The position numbers and the translations under genes are program-made. Of a stretch of 64,000 bases of DNA, positions 23,101 through 35,100 are shown one piece after another (within the stretch, counting starts at the first letter, position 1; each line of letters begins with the position of its first letter). Location: the NCBI GenBank assembly GCA_021018995.1, contig CM037584.1:173990317-174054316 (forward strand), written 5' to 3'. Below the pieces are notes generated by a model. The model had not been told where the DNA came from, did not search any database, and saw nothing but the letters and a program-made list of their open reading frames with translations. Source of the DNA: Chloranthus sessilifolius (Eukaryota; Streptophyta; Magnoliopsida; Chloranthales; Chloranthaceae).

Positions 23101-26100
23101 CCTCGCGACGGTGGCCGACCGGTCCTTTCCACCCCGTCCCTAACTGGTTCGATCTCCGACGCAATTTTTTATGCGGAACCACCGAATATGTCTACCCTGG
23201 GGTTCTGGGACCTCGCGGATTCATCACACGGCTTATGCGGGATGAACATCCTCTCCATCAATTCCATTTCTATGAAGACCCAGTGTTTCTGGCCGTCGAG
23301 GCTGACCTCGCAGCTTCTCGGAATGCTCTTCCACTGCTTGGTGGCTACGAGGATTCGGGCATACCCATATCCCAGAGATCGTCGGAGCTTCGGTCAGCGA
23401 GAATGAATCTATCGCACAGGTCACCGATCTCCTTGAGGACCTCTGGGGTCCAAGCGTGGATTGGAAGTCCGAACAACCGGATCTAGATTCCTCCATCCCA
23501 CCAGTGTAAATGATGATCCCCGACGGTTGGGTCCCATTCGCCGCACTCCACCGGAACTCCGTCAATCTGGAAAGATTTTTTGTGATGGAGAGCCGCGGCT
23601 GCTTCCCTCGTTGGAAATCGGAGAAGAAATTTAGTTTTAGTTATAGCTGATAGCTGATAGTGCGGGTCTTTTTGTGTAATCCCATGTACTTTGTATCCAT
23701 TTGTGTAAATGGAAGAGTGCTATAGAGTCTTTGATAGTGTACACCCAGTAATCTTGTAGGTTCTTGGCAAGAGAAAGAAACTGAGGGGAGTTAAAAACGA
23801 GCTGGTCATTTCCAGTGCCAGACTCTTCAAAGGTGGACTTCGGCACATAATCGTTAAACCTAACATCTGGCTCCCCCCGATTCCTTTCTACAATCCTTGT
23901 GGCATTCGCAAAGGAGACCCCGGGGCGACGACATGTCGCGTTCGCGCTCTGATTGGACGCCATCTTGAACCTTATGCCTGCGATAGTCCAACCTTGATTA
24001 ATGCCCCATAATTGACTCTCATTTAGAACCGTCTGATGATTGTTACCCAACCTGGGAATACGATCATCGGCTGTTTTAACCAGCAATCCCTGAGTTCTAG
24101 TTGATGCGCATCCAAAACGGTGGCAAACTGACCTACGTCGAAATTGACGTTGCAACAAACTTTGCAAATCCAGTCCCCCGCCCTAAGCACTAGAGTGGGT
24201 ATAGAGACCGTCATCGTAAACCCAGTCCGATGACTGGGTGTAGGATTAGAATTTCCATGCAACGAGGTACCTCAAAATTTTCTCAACAAGAACCTTAAAT
24301 TTAAGGTAGCTCTAAAAAACCCAAAGTTCTTGAAGTAGAAAGGTACGTCCTTTTCCTCTTCCTTTTCTTCTTTTACCGCCCCCCCTTCTCTTACTCTCAC
24401 TCTTACTCTAACTCACATCCTCTTTTTTTTTTTTTTTTTCAAGTAATGGGCCTTAGAGCCCGACCCATGTATGGCTCGCTCCTTGGTTCTTAAGTTAAAT
24501 GGTCTTAGGGCCCTATGCTATCTCTCGAGTCTTTAAGTTTAATGGCCCCAAGGCCCCTTCCATAAATTTTATAGCCCAATAGGCTTTCTTAGTCCCTTAT
24601 TAATTGGCCCTAAAGGCCCAACTTAAATTTTAAGCAATCTATCTCCATCAATAATAACACCTAAAATCTGGAAATTAAATAATTATCATTCTAACAAGGT
24701 TCTAGGTCCTGGAAATAAGTGAAAAATCCCTAAAAATTCAGAAAATAGAAATTAAATTAATTAAAATTACTCTTTGCACCCCATAATTTCCCACTAGTTT
24801 ATGAATAAAATTTAACATTATAGAATAAATATAAACAAACATTATGATTAAGTGCTAATCTAGCACACACCATAACTACGTATAAACCATTAAATTTAAG
24901 GCCGTTACAAACAACTTCCCACTTGGCACTCAAGTTAGTGAGCTATGTCTATCTACTGTGGCATGGCTGCAAAAGCTGTGCAAGAGGCCATTGTTACATT
25001 GAACAAATTGTTCACCAGATAATTGAGTGAGCTTTCTAGAGTTGTATGATTATTTTCATGAATGAATGATTGATTCATACTTGGGGTTGCATGATCTATG
25101 CAACATATGACTTGCACTTTGGGAACAATGTTGTGATTTGTTTGATTGTGTGCATATTTTCCTTGCTTTACTGCTATCTATGTTGTGATGGCAGACCTAT
25201 ATACTTATTTGAAGGCTGAGAGGTCATTTTTATCTTTGGCTCAACCATTATGTCTATTTCATTGGCATTCTATCCTCAAGTCAAAGAAAGGGACTAATCT
25301 TGATGAACCAGACAATTTTTCCATCTACCTAATATTCATTGGCATTCTATCCTCAAGTCAAAGAGGGGGGACTAACCGTGATGAACCATACAATTTACCC
25401 ATCTACCTAATATTCAGGCATTCTATCCTCAAGTCAAAGAGAGGGACTAACCTTGGTCCAGACAATTTACCCATCTACCTAATGAGACATGAATTTTTGC
25501 CTCAAATTACTATGCCCCAATTTCGAGCTACTCTTGATCTTTCACCATCTTTATGTGCTTTCCCCCCCCCCCCCCCAAAAAAAATTCCTCTCTCATCTCT
25601 GTTTGCAAGTGGCAACAAATGTAATAACCATGTTGTTAGCTGTTAGCTGTCAATGAAGTAATATCTTGTCTACTAGCTGTTCATGGCTTTTCTGTGCCGT
25701 TGATTTTATATTATGCAGTCTTCTTTGCCTGTGTATACTTATATACATGTTGGTGGCCATTATCGTAGAATGTCGTCCATCATGCGACATCTTTTCTTAT
25801 TTTTTGATGTTGTTGCATTTTTTTTTTTGCTTGATATATAGCTTAATGGTAGTCTAATTTTAGTTTTAAAAATGAAAATCCTTGTATATATCTTGTATTA
25901 TGAGTGATACAGAGCGAAGTTCTTAAATCTTCAATTAATATCACAATGAAGTTAATTCTTAAAATGTTTATGTACAGTATTCTGACAATTGTCTTTGTAC
26001 AGCTTCGTGAAAGCATTAAGTTAGATCAAGAGAAGACAATGTCTCTGAAAAATCAAATACAGGATCTGGAAGGGACCATTCAGAATGTGGAGAGTAAGAT

Positions 26101-29100
26101 CATGCACACAGAAACAACTCTAAAGGATCTGCGGAAGCTACAAGATCGAATATCAACTAGTAATACTGCAAGAAGCACTTTATTTAAGCTTCAGCAGACG
26201 CAATATGCTGCTCTTGCTGAGGAAAATGAAGGTCAGTTGAGGCACACTGAATGTTGGATCTCTAATGATCTTTCCTGCAGTTTACGTTTTTGGGGGAGGT
26301 CTGGGGTGTGGGGTGGGTTTATTTGTGAATGGGTGCGTGCGTTGCAAGTGTGCGTTTATGTTGGTATTGCGCATGAGAGCTTTGTGTACGAAAGGTTGTG
26401 TCTATGTTGGTATGGTGCATGGGAGCTTGTGAATGCCATTGCAGCTTTAGGCGAATTGTGCGAGGGCATACAAGTACCCATGGATCAAAATATCGTCCGA
26501 TACCGATACGTATCGGTATTGGACTCGAACGATACATTGAATGTATCGTTCGATACATTCAAATGTATTGAATGTATCGAACGATACATTCAATGTATCG
26601 TCCGATACAGACCGATACCGATACGTATCGTCCGATACGTATCGTTTTGGAGCTCGGACGATACGTATCGGTAACCCGATATTTTAACCCATGCAAGTAC
26701 CCACCTTCGATTTGATTGATCTTGTCCAACATGTTTAGTTATTAAGCCCACTTTTGTACTTCAGACACTGATGAAGAGCTAAAGGAGTGGCAAACTAAAT
26801 TCGAAGAAAGGATCGCCCTTTTAGAATCTAAAATAGGCAAGTTCGAGAGGGAGATGAATGACACAGAAACGACAAGTTCTTTCCTTATACAAACAATCAA
26901 TGAATCTATTCGGGAGATCGGCAAACTTCAAGCTGAGGCTGATGTACTGTGAGAGATTTATTCATGTCTTATAGTTCTAGGAGTATATTAATGTGCCATT
27001 AATAACTATGACATTTATATCAGGCTCATATGTCCTTGAGGCTTGAACGTGATTCAACCATCCAGAGACTCTTTAGTAAGCATAATTTAGGGTCTTTTCC
27101 TGGTATCCCTCTCAACGGGGACGCGGCTTTCAACCTCACAAATCGAGTGAAAACAAGGTTGATAGATCTGGAGAAGGACTTGCAGGATAAAAAGGTGAAC
27201 TATCTTTACTTTTAGTGGATATATCTCCTAATATCCCTTTTTTTGTTCTTGGGCCCTTTTTTTATAAAATTATTAATATTATTATTTTATAAATGAAATT
27301 CGTTGACAATGATTTTGAGTCTTAGATGGTTAATTGAGCTTCTAAAATTTCTTGTTGAAATTGCTCACTTTATTTATTTTTCTCTGATTCATGGAAATCC
27401 TTTAATTCATTTCGTGCATGACAATTTGACCCATTTTTTAATCTGATGTTATGATTTATTAAACAAAAATAACAAAATATGAGGGCCTACTAAGGGTAAA
27501 AAGGTTATCCATTGCTTCTTTTGATTAATTTTTAATAAGCATCTATCACTCATTTGAGTGCATGATTTGCGATAAGTTTGTAAAAGTTATTGTTGAAATC
27601 ATCCACTTTAACTATATCTCTGTGATATGTGGAAATCATTTGATTCATTTCTTGCATGACACTGACTTAAAAAAAAGAAAGTAATTTTATAGTTTGTTAA
27701 ACAAAAACAACAAAATTCAAGGGACTACTAAGGAAAAGCGAAGTTAAAGATTATTTATTTTTGGCTACTTTCTATACTCATCTGTCTCTTGTTTGGGGCA
27801 TGACTCTCTATTCGAGTGAAATTGGCTAAAATCTTCTACTGACGATAAAATCAATAAGGCCTTTTGCAGACTTAGAAATATTTCTCCTTGTTTAAATCTG
27901 TATTCCAGATAACCTCTTTGGTTTATCTGATGGCTGCATTTTTAACTGGACATGCATACTGCTGCTATGACATTCCCTCTTCAATCACTTGATTCTCCTT
28001 TATGAGGAGCAAAGCATATTTGATTATTCACTTTTACAAGGTCAATTTTAGGAGCTTATTCAATTATTATTAATAGTTGTAAAATGAACAAAGATGTTAG
28101 ACTACATGCCTTTGCTTTTAAATTGCATCTAGTGTGGAAGCAGATCAGAGAGCGTTTTAAAAACCTTATGCTACAGTTACGTTGAGAAATAATTGCTAGA
28201 TGTGCCTGGCTGAGCGAAATGATGCTTTTATGCTTATATAGGACGTGATTAACTGATAACTGGTAGGGAAGTATGGTATTAGTGGGTTTGTATGTACATA
28301 TCCTTGTCCATTTGGTGATGTGAGTGCTCGTGTCTGCATCTGTTCTGTCATGCATGTGTGATACATTCTTGATACTCACAAACTAGGATTTATAATTTGT
28401 ATGATGGAAGTCTTGGTCTGGTGATATGCATGTTTGCTTCATTGCATGGATACACCTAACATAGAATGCAAATGACTGGTGCATCCTTCAGCATCTAATC
28501 GAGGATATAAACAATTGTATAATGCAAAGAAAATTATAGAACATATATTTTATTTAATTCTGAGTAGCTTAATCTTACAATTCCAAGTTGATTGGGTTCG
28601 AAAATAGCTTAATATATAATTTTCCTCTCACTTTTCCTTTAAAATCTTTTACTTATTTTTTCCCTTTGCAACCAACTCTTCTTTTCAATGCTTTACCTAA
28701 TTACCACCTTATATTTAACCTTGTAAGTTATATGTCATTTGCAATAGGCTACGTTCTGTCCTTCAAATATGGGGACCGGTTTCCAGGTCTTTCCTCTATG
28801 ATACCTAGATACGGCACAAATTTGGTATCAATACAGATTTTAGAATGAATAATGAAATATCGAACATGGGTATAACACACATAAATTAATTTATCTTTGA
28901 GGTATGTAGGTATCATGGGTTATTTTACTATAACGATTCCATTTTTTAAATTCATGGATTTCCTCCTTCTATAGGTGTAAGATCCGATACTGTAACTATC
29001 AGATGGTTGTCCTTGTCTAGAGGAAGATCTAGGCCTCTATCATTTCCTCTTTTCAAGATTGGAAAAGGTTTCACATGCTTAGGACTATCGTGAATTAACA

Positions 29101-32100
29101 CAAAATTGCCATTATTAAATTCAGTAAATATATTCAATGTGTCAGATCAATTATGCGTATATCCATTATTCGATAAAATTTGATTGGTAATCCCATGCAA
29201 GTTAAAATGATGATATGTTCCTATCGACTCTAATGACTCATGTGGTATGGACACGCTACCAACACTTTCTTCGGTAATAGGAACCCTCCTAACAAAACCT
29301 ACGGTTCTCACGGGAGTCTCATCCTCCTCATCACTTGGCATTCCATTAGGTTCGTAAACTTCTACCTCTTAACTTTTTGTCTTACTTTTCATTATCTTGC
29401 TGAATAATCAAAGTTTGTGATTTACTGGGACACTGAGACGCGAAGTGACCAAAACCTTGGCACTTGTAACATTGCTGTGGTGCACGTCGAGAATTCTCCT
29501 TCAGTGGTCCTTTACCCTTGTCAATTTGAGGACACACGGGTTTAGAGGATTGACCATAGACATTGTTCCTCTTTTCAGTGGAACTAGATCGAAAACCATG
29601 GTTAGAGGATTTAGGTCGATCACTAACTGGCGCGTCGAGATACCTCTGTAGTTCTTGCACTCTAGCGTAGCACTCTTCTAGATCTTCAGCAGGGTGCGAG
29701 ATGAGTTCTTTTCGTAACTCTGGACGCAGGCCAGTGCGAAATCTAGATAAGGTGACTTGTGGACTCTCATAAGCATTAGCCCGATATAAGCATTCCTCAA
29801 ACTTATTGATGTAATCATCAACGGGCATGCTTCCCTGTTTCAAACCATGCAATTGATCCATGAGTCGTTGTTTGTAGGATACATACTATTGTACCGCTGG
29901 CATGTAAGCTATTTTTATTTTTCAATGTATCGCCAATACATTCAATGTATCGGCGATACCAGTATGCATCAGAATGGTTTTTAGGGTGGGCGATATGTAT
30001 CGGAAAATTGATATTTTGATCCATTGTGGCATGTCCTGTGACTCCTAACTTGGATTTCCTCTTAAACTTTTTGCCACTTGTGCCTCCTTGCAATCACATG
30101 TCCTGGTTTTTATGATCGATTACATTAGAGATATCCTTCTAGTCTAGAGTTTAGCCGATTTTCTGATTGTATGACCTTGTCCAAAATTTTGTGTTATTGC
30201 ATGGGCAATGTGCGAAGATCTTGAGGAACAAACAAATGAGATGATTTGCTAACCCGGGTGAGTGTCCTTTGATTTGGCATTAACTACCACCTTCATCATA
30301 TATGGTGGAGAAACTTGATTCCTAGTTGATGTCTTGCCATTCACAAATTTATCCCTCAATTCTGACCCCATACAGTCTGTCTACTGGAAGGCCAAGGAGC
30401 ACGTTTATTGGCTGGTTGATGGTCGAAGACAAGTCTCCTTGGACAGTAGGAGTCAATTCCATCATTTAAAGGAATGTAATCCAAAACTGGCTTATTTCCT
30501 TAAATTAGACCATTAACCTCTTGTTGTGGCTGGTAAGGTCTTGTTAAATTATCTTGACAAGTGAGTCTAGAGTTGCTTGATGTTGGGCAGTTTTCTGCAT
30601 TTTAAAATTTCATTTCATGTGCCATGATCCCTATCCCATTATGATTGGGACTGGACTGCTTGTCTTACTGCTATAGACATGTTCCTAGTATACATTTATC
30701 CACCGGAATATCCTTCATGGTTTTGCACTACACTTGTACATTTTGTGAACCCTTGTACAAATAGTATAAATTACATACCTATTGAATTATGTCAGTTACT
30801 GATGTGGGACAAACACTAAACTCTAATTAATGCGAGTTTGAGATTAATCACATATTAAATTGAATAATGGGAATATTCGAAATCCCTAAACACATGAAAT
30901 AATTTAATGAATTCAATTAAAACAATTAGAATAATTACATTTTAGCGTTTGCATGCATTAAATGTCCCGATCTAGAAAAACAGATCCGATGAAGGACTCG
31001 AGTTTCGATCTAGTTTAGAGCACCAAGCGACAATTGTGATATCGTCTCTTGATTCCTCTAGGGTTTGAATAAATAAGGCTCAAAGGATTAAGACAATAAA
31101 AAGGGTATGATTAAAGATATAAATTAATAAAGATTTGGGTTTTTTTTTTTTTTTTTTTTTTAAATCAAAGCAAAGAGGGGAGGTGTTACCAGACAATAAT
31201 GAGAGAAAAGATAAAATAGAAGGATAAGATCCAAGGCTTCATACCAAGGGTTTCGTGGCTTCACACCAAGGCTATACGTTTGCTTCACACGAAGTCACAC
31301 GAAAAATGAAAATTCACTCCTTAGGGTTTTAAAGATTCGCTCTTTCGGTTGAAAACTCTTTACAAGTCTTCTAGGGTTTGCACAAAGCAAGCTCTCAACT
31401 TTTCATTCAATAATCAATGCCTATTACAAAGTTATCAAGACCTTATATAGTAGGCCACAAAAAAGAAAACCCTAAAACAAATAAATAATAAAAAAAGACA
31501 AGTTTGCCTTGAAAAACTAAATTCCGTCTTTTGGCGGAACTAACTCACGCGAAAAATTGATCGATCGATTCTAGGATCGATCAATCGATTTATAAAGTTA
31601 TAAATTGCGTGAACTCTCTGTTCACTTTTGATCGATCGAAAATTAAAACTCGATCGATCGACTGGGAAAAGAATTTCTCCAGAAGTCTTGAAGCCTCTGG
31701 CCTCAATCGATCGATCGATCTCAATATGCCCAAATGCTCCAGTTTCTTCCAATTCTTTAATTCCGACTTCTCTTCCGCTTCTTCTGACGCTGGGGAATCT
31801 GTTGTGGCCCAAATTCGACGCTCTTAATCTTGATGTCCACATCAGTTATAGTGGAATTTGTTATATATGGAAAGCGGTGTTTGTAACAAATAATATTATG
31901 ATACGTCTCTCTTACTTCTATTGCCATGTTTGTTAAAGTATATATCCATAAGTAGGAGATTGGGAAGCCTCATTGTAATGGATTCAAATTTACTTTTGGT
32001 TTTAATAGTGATACCTCTTTGATTTTTTAATTTTATATGTAATGGATGAATGTTTATAACAGAAAAAATGGTCCGACCTCATCATTCTAGGTTTATGCAT

Positions 32101-35100
32101 ATTGAGAGGGATATGTATGACAAATATTCACAGCTAAATTTGTACAATGCACTCGCAGTGTTGAGGATACTAAGGGATCCATGATTGACTCATGATTCAC
32201 ATAATGGGTCATGATGTCATTTATAAACTTAGTTGTGAGTCTTATAACAAATTCCATATAGGTCATGATGTCATCGTTGTGCTGTCAAGGGCTATTAGGT
32301 GTCTGGTATGCGCTGGTTCTGTATTTGGTGTCTTGTGTTCTTCTGTCTGCATGGCCTATCACAGTCATTCTGTCAAATTGGCTTTGCCTAGGATCGTTCC
32401 TTGTACATCTAATTTGCTGGTGGTTAAGAACCTCTCTTAGCCTCTGTAACTTTTTTATTTTTAATATATTGTTAATTATCACCGATTAAAAAAAGACATC
32501 TTCCAGAGCTTGTTTTTGTAAGCATGTTAATTGTGTGCCTGTGTTTCTGTCTTCATTCATAATTTACCCTTGTATTTTTCTTTTTTATGAAAAAGATTTA
32601 GAATTTTGCAGTATGTTGCTGTTGAGCTGTCTGTGCAATGATATAATTTCAGAAAGCAAATGAAATGGAACTCAAGGCTTTATGGGATAGTTACGTGGCA
32701 GCAAATTCTCGGTGCAGTGAAATGGAAGGTCAGAAGCAGGCTAAAATAGAGACGAAGGTCTGTATTTATAGGTGACATCTTATGTCTCTACTGATTTGTC
32801 CCTTCATTGCTTGTTCCCTAATGTTTATGCTAGATTTTGCTATTTGTAATTACATTTCAGATAGGCGTCTTGAAACGCATGAAGGAGAAGGAGAATGAGC
32901 GGGATCTGGCAGAACTTGAACTATCTAACCTTAATCTGTCACATATCGATGAGAGGGAGAAGAATCTGGTGATTACCCTGCCCAGTACTCTCGCTGAAGG
33001 TTCACTCCTGTTTTTGCTAACTACATTGATATGCATCCATCATTGGCTTCTTGCCTTTTTTGTCCCCCTTAAATAGCAAATGGAGGTTGAGAGAAAGACT
33101 CTCTTACTTGGAGAGAAAGATTTTCAGTCAAATATAGACCAAAAGCGAACCGAAATTTTTAGCTTGGAACATAAAATTAAAGCTCTTTATCGAGAGAAGG
33201 ATGTGATGGCTAGTGATTCCGAGGATAGAGTGAAGCTAGACCTGAAGAACGAGGAACTGGAAAGCTACAAGAGAAAACATGGAAAGATGCAAGTCAAATT
33301 TCGTTTTGTTGCTTTTGATGTTTGATAATGTTATATTCTGCTTTATACCCTTGTGTAGGCTGATTTCATATTTTGAAGGCACTAAATATAGTCTTTCTTT
33401 TCAGAATGGATGAACACAAGGATAAAATCAGAAGTGCACTCAAAGGAAGGCTTCCCTCTGACAGAGATCTAAAGAAAGAGATCACTCGTGTGCAAGGGTT
33501 GTTCCTGCCGTGTTTATATTATTTCCATACTAAGAGAATAGTCTGAAATATACTCCTTTTTAAAAAACATTTGTGATCTATAGGATACACAGATGCTACA
33601 ATGCACTTCTGTTCTGTATTCATACAATATGATAGATCTTTGGTTGATACTTCTCAATAACAGTTTGATCATATCCAATCACATTTCAACCTCCAGGTCA
33701 CAGGTTCAATCTCAGATTACCAATAAAAAAATATGAAGTCATATTGTTACGTAATTTTCCTTCAATGCTACATGGCATGCCATGAAAAATCTCTATGTAA
33801 AGATTGCAAAGTATCATCATCATCGCCTTGTCACCTGTTTCAGTCATATATCTGTACTCAATTCCAATCAAAGCTGAACGCTCTTTTACTCTAAAATCTT
33901 TCATTTTATTTCTCAGTACTTCTCTCCAACTCCTAGTTGCCCTTCCTGACCCTTACTTCCTCGTGCTTACAGATAAATGCAGGTTATATGACGCCGGACA
34001 AAACGCTAAAACTTAATATGTGAATTTGGGATTAACTTTTAGAATGAATTGAATAGCGGAAATATTCAAAATCAAGCAACACATAAATTAATTCAATGAA
34101 ATTAATAAAACAATTAGATTAATCTGTTTAGCGTCTGCATGCGTGAAAACCTTCCCGATCTAGAAAAACGGCTCCGATGAAGGAACTTGAAATTCGTTCT
34201 AGTTTAGGGCATCAAGCGATAAGTGCAATAATCGGATTTGATTCATCGGGGATTTTGAATGAAATAAAGCTTAGAATAACTTAGCAAAGGGAAACAATTT
34301 TGGGGATTTTGATTTTATCAACGGAATTAAGGAAAACTAATACCTGACAATAACTAGAGCAAAGACAAAATAAAAGGATAAATTCTAAGGCTTCACACCA
34401 AGGATTTTCCGAAGCTTCACACCACGGCTGTACGTCGGCTTCGCACCAAGTCGCACGAGAAACGATTGCTCACTCCTCAAGGTTTGAAGGATTCACTCCC
34501 TCGGTTGAAAACTCTTCATAAGCTCTCTAGGGTTTGCACCAAAGCAACTCTCTTTCATTCAATAAACAAAACTAACTAAAAAGTCTTTACAAGCCTCTAT
34601 ATATAGGCCACCAAAAATAAAATTCGAAATAAAAGAGTTCTAATACTAATAAAACACAAAAAAAAAGTTTCACATAAAATTCCGTCGTTGTAGCTTGCTC
34701 GAGCGAGGATTATAATCGCTCGAGCGAGGGCTCGCTCGATCGAGTTTAAGTGATTGCTCGAGCGAGGGCTCGCTGCGGTACTGTTCTTCTCGCGGTTTGT
34801 ATCTGTTTCTCCTTTGAGGCTACGTTGCTCGAGCTTCCTCTACGCTTCTTCTAACGCCAAAAATCTGTTGTTGCCCCAAATCCAAGGCTTCTAAACTTGG
34901 CATTCCCCGTCATTATACCACTGTTTTGTGAAAACATAATCATTTTTGTTATTTGACTCTTGCCTGATGAGTTTTCTTAAGTTTGTATACTTTACAGAAT
35001 GAATAATTAAAGTATCTTATTTACTTATGGGCGTAAAAGCTAGAAGAGCTTACCAAAAAGTTTTTGATTTAGTTTGAATTTATTTTCTCGTCCTTTGATA

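Larger units (their letters stand above)
17170..24265 (-). mobile_element. L1-type LINE, nearly full length, decayed
   Basis: Read on the minus strand: ORF1 region (24262 to 20995), ORF2 endonuclease (20958 on), reverse transcriptase, C-terminal zf-RVT (to 17543), then a 3' end with the tail ttactgataaataaataaaa near 17180-17205. The same tail type ends the LINEs at 42113 and 54424. It is about 7.1 kb and inserted into the solo LTR. Frameshifts, stops and a mutated YADD box make it dead. It is the same family as the LINE at 48160-54425. Exact insertion ends and target duplication were not resolved. Confidence 0.85.
14657..24909. mobile_element. Solo LTR (about 3.1 kb, gypsy-like), split by a LINE
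   Basis: It starts tgtgacgcccccaaatc and ends aaggccgttaca, giving TG...CA with tgtgacg/cgttaca imperfect inverted ends. The 5-bp direct repeat aacaa lies at 14652-14656 and 24910-24914, so one insertion produced both outer ends. An L1-type LINE occupies about 17170-24265, leaving about 2.5 kb on the left and 0.65 kb on the right. No gag-pol is present, as expected for a solo LTR left after recombination. Degenerate cactcattgattgg-type repeats lie near 15500-15830 and ggccc-rich repeats near 24440-24620. Long LTRs with tgtgacgcccc ends are seen in plant Ty3-gypsy groups; the exact lineage is not determined. Confidence 0.75.
6650..26002 (+). other. RAD50 intron, 19.35 kb, packed with mobile elements
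   Basis: Contents in order: MITE 7096-7385, LTR retrotransposon 8454-10001, SINE-like inserts at 10973 and 11952, a 179-bp tandem duplication at 11441, a solo LTR 14657-24909 split by an L1-type LINE, and a three-unit tandem repeat at 25260. I see no gene in 7400-8450, 10010-10950, 12010-14650 or 24915-25990; these are AT-rich with only short open frames. The acceptor is tttgtacag at 25994-26002. Confidence 0.75.
27195..32652 (+). other. RAD50 intron, 5.5 kb
   Basis: Holds a 238-bp imperfect duplication at 27352, a gypsy gag remnant (28980-29880), MITE copy 3 (29906-30026), a solo LTR (30800-31844) and a possible LINE 3' tail ending at 32487. I recognise nothing in 27750-28950, 30040-30790 or 31850-32250. 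Confidence 0.75.

Noticed and set aside
23004..23486. Long open frame opposite LINE ORF1, with a homologous frame at 48157-48519 in the other copy
   Set aside because: Both are antisense shadows of the GC-rich ORF1; the similarity follows from the two LINE copies being related.
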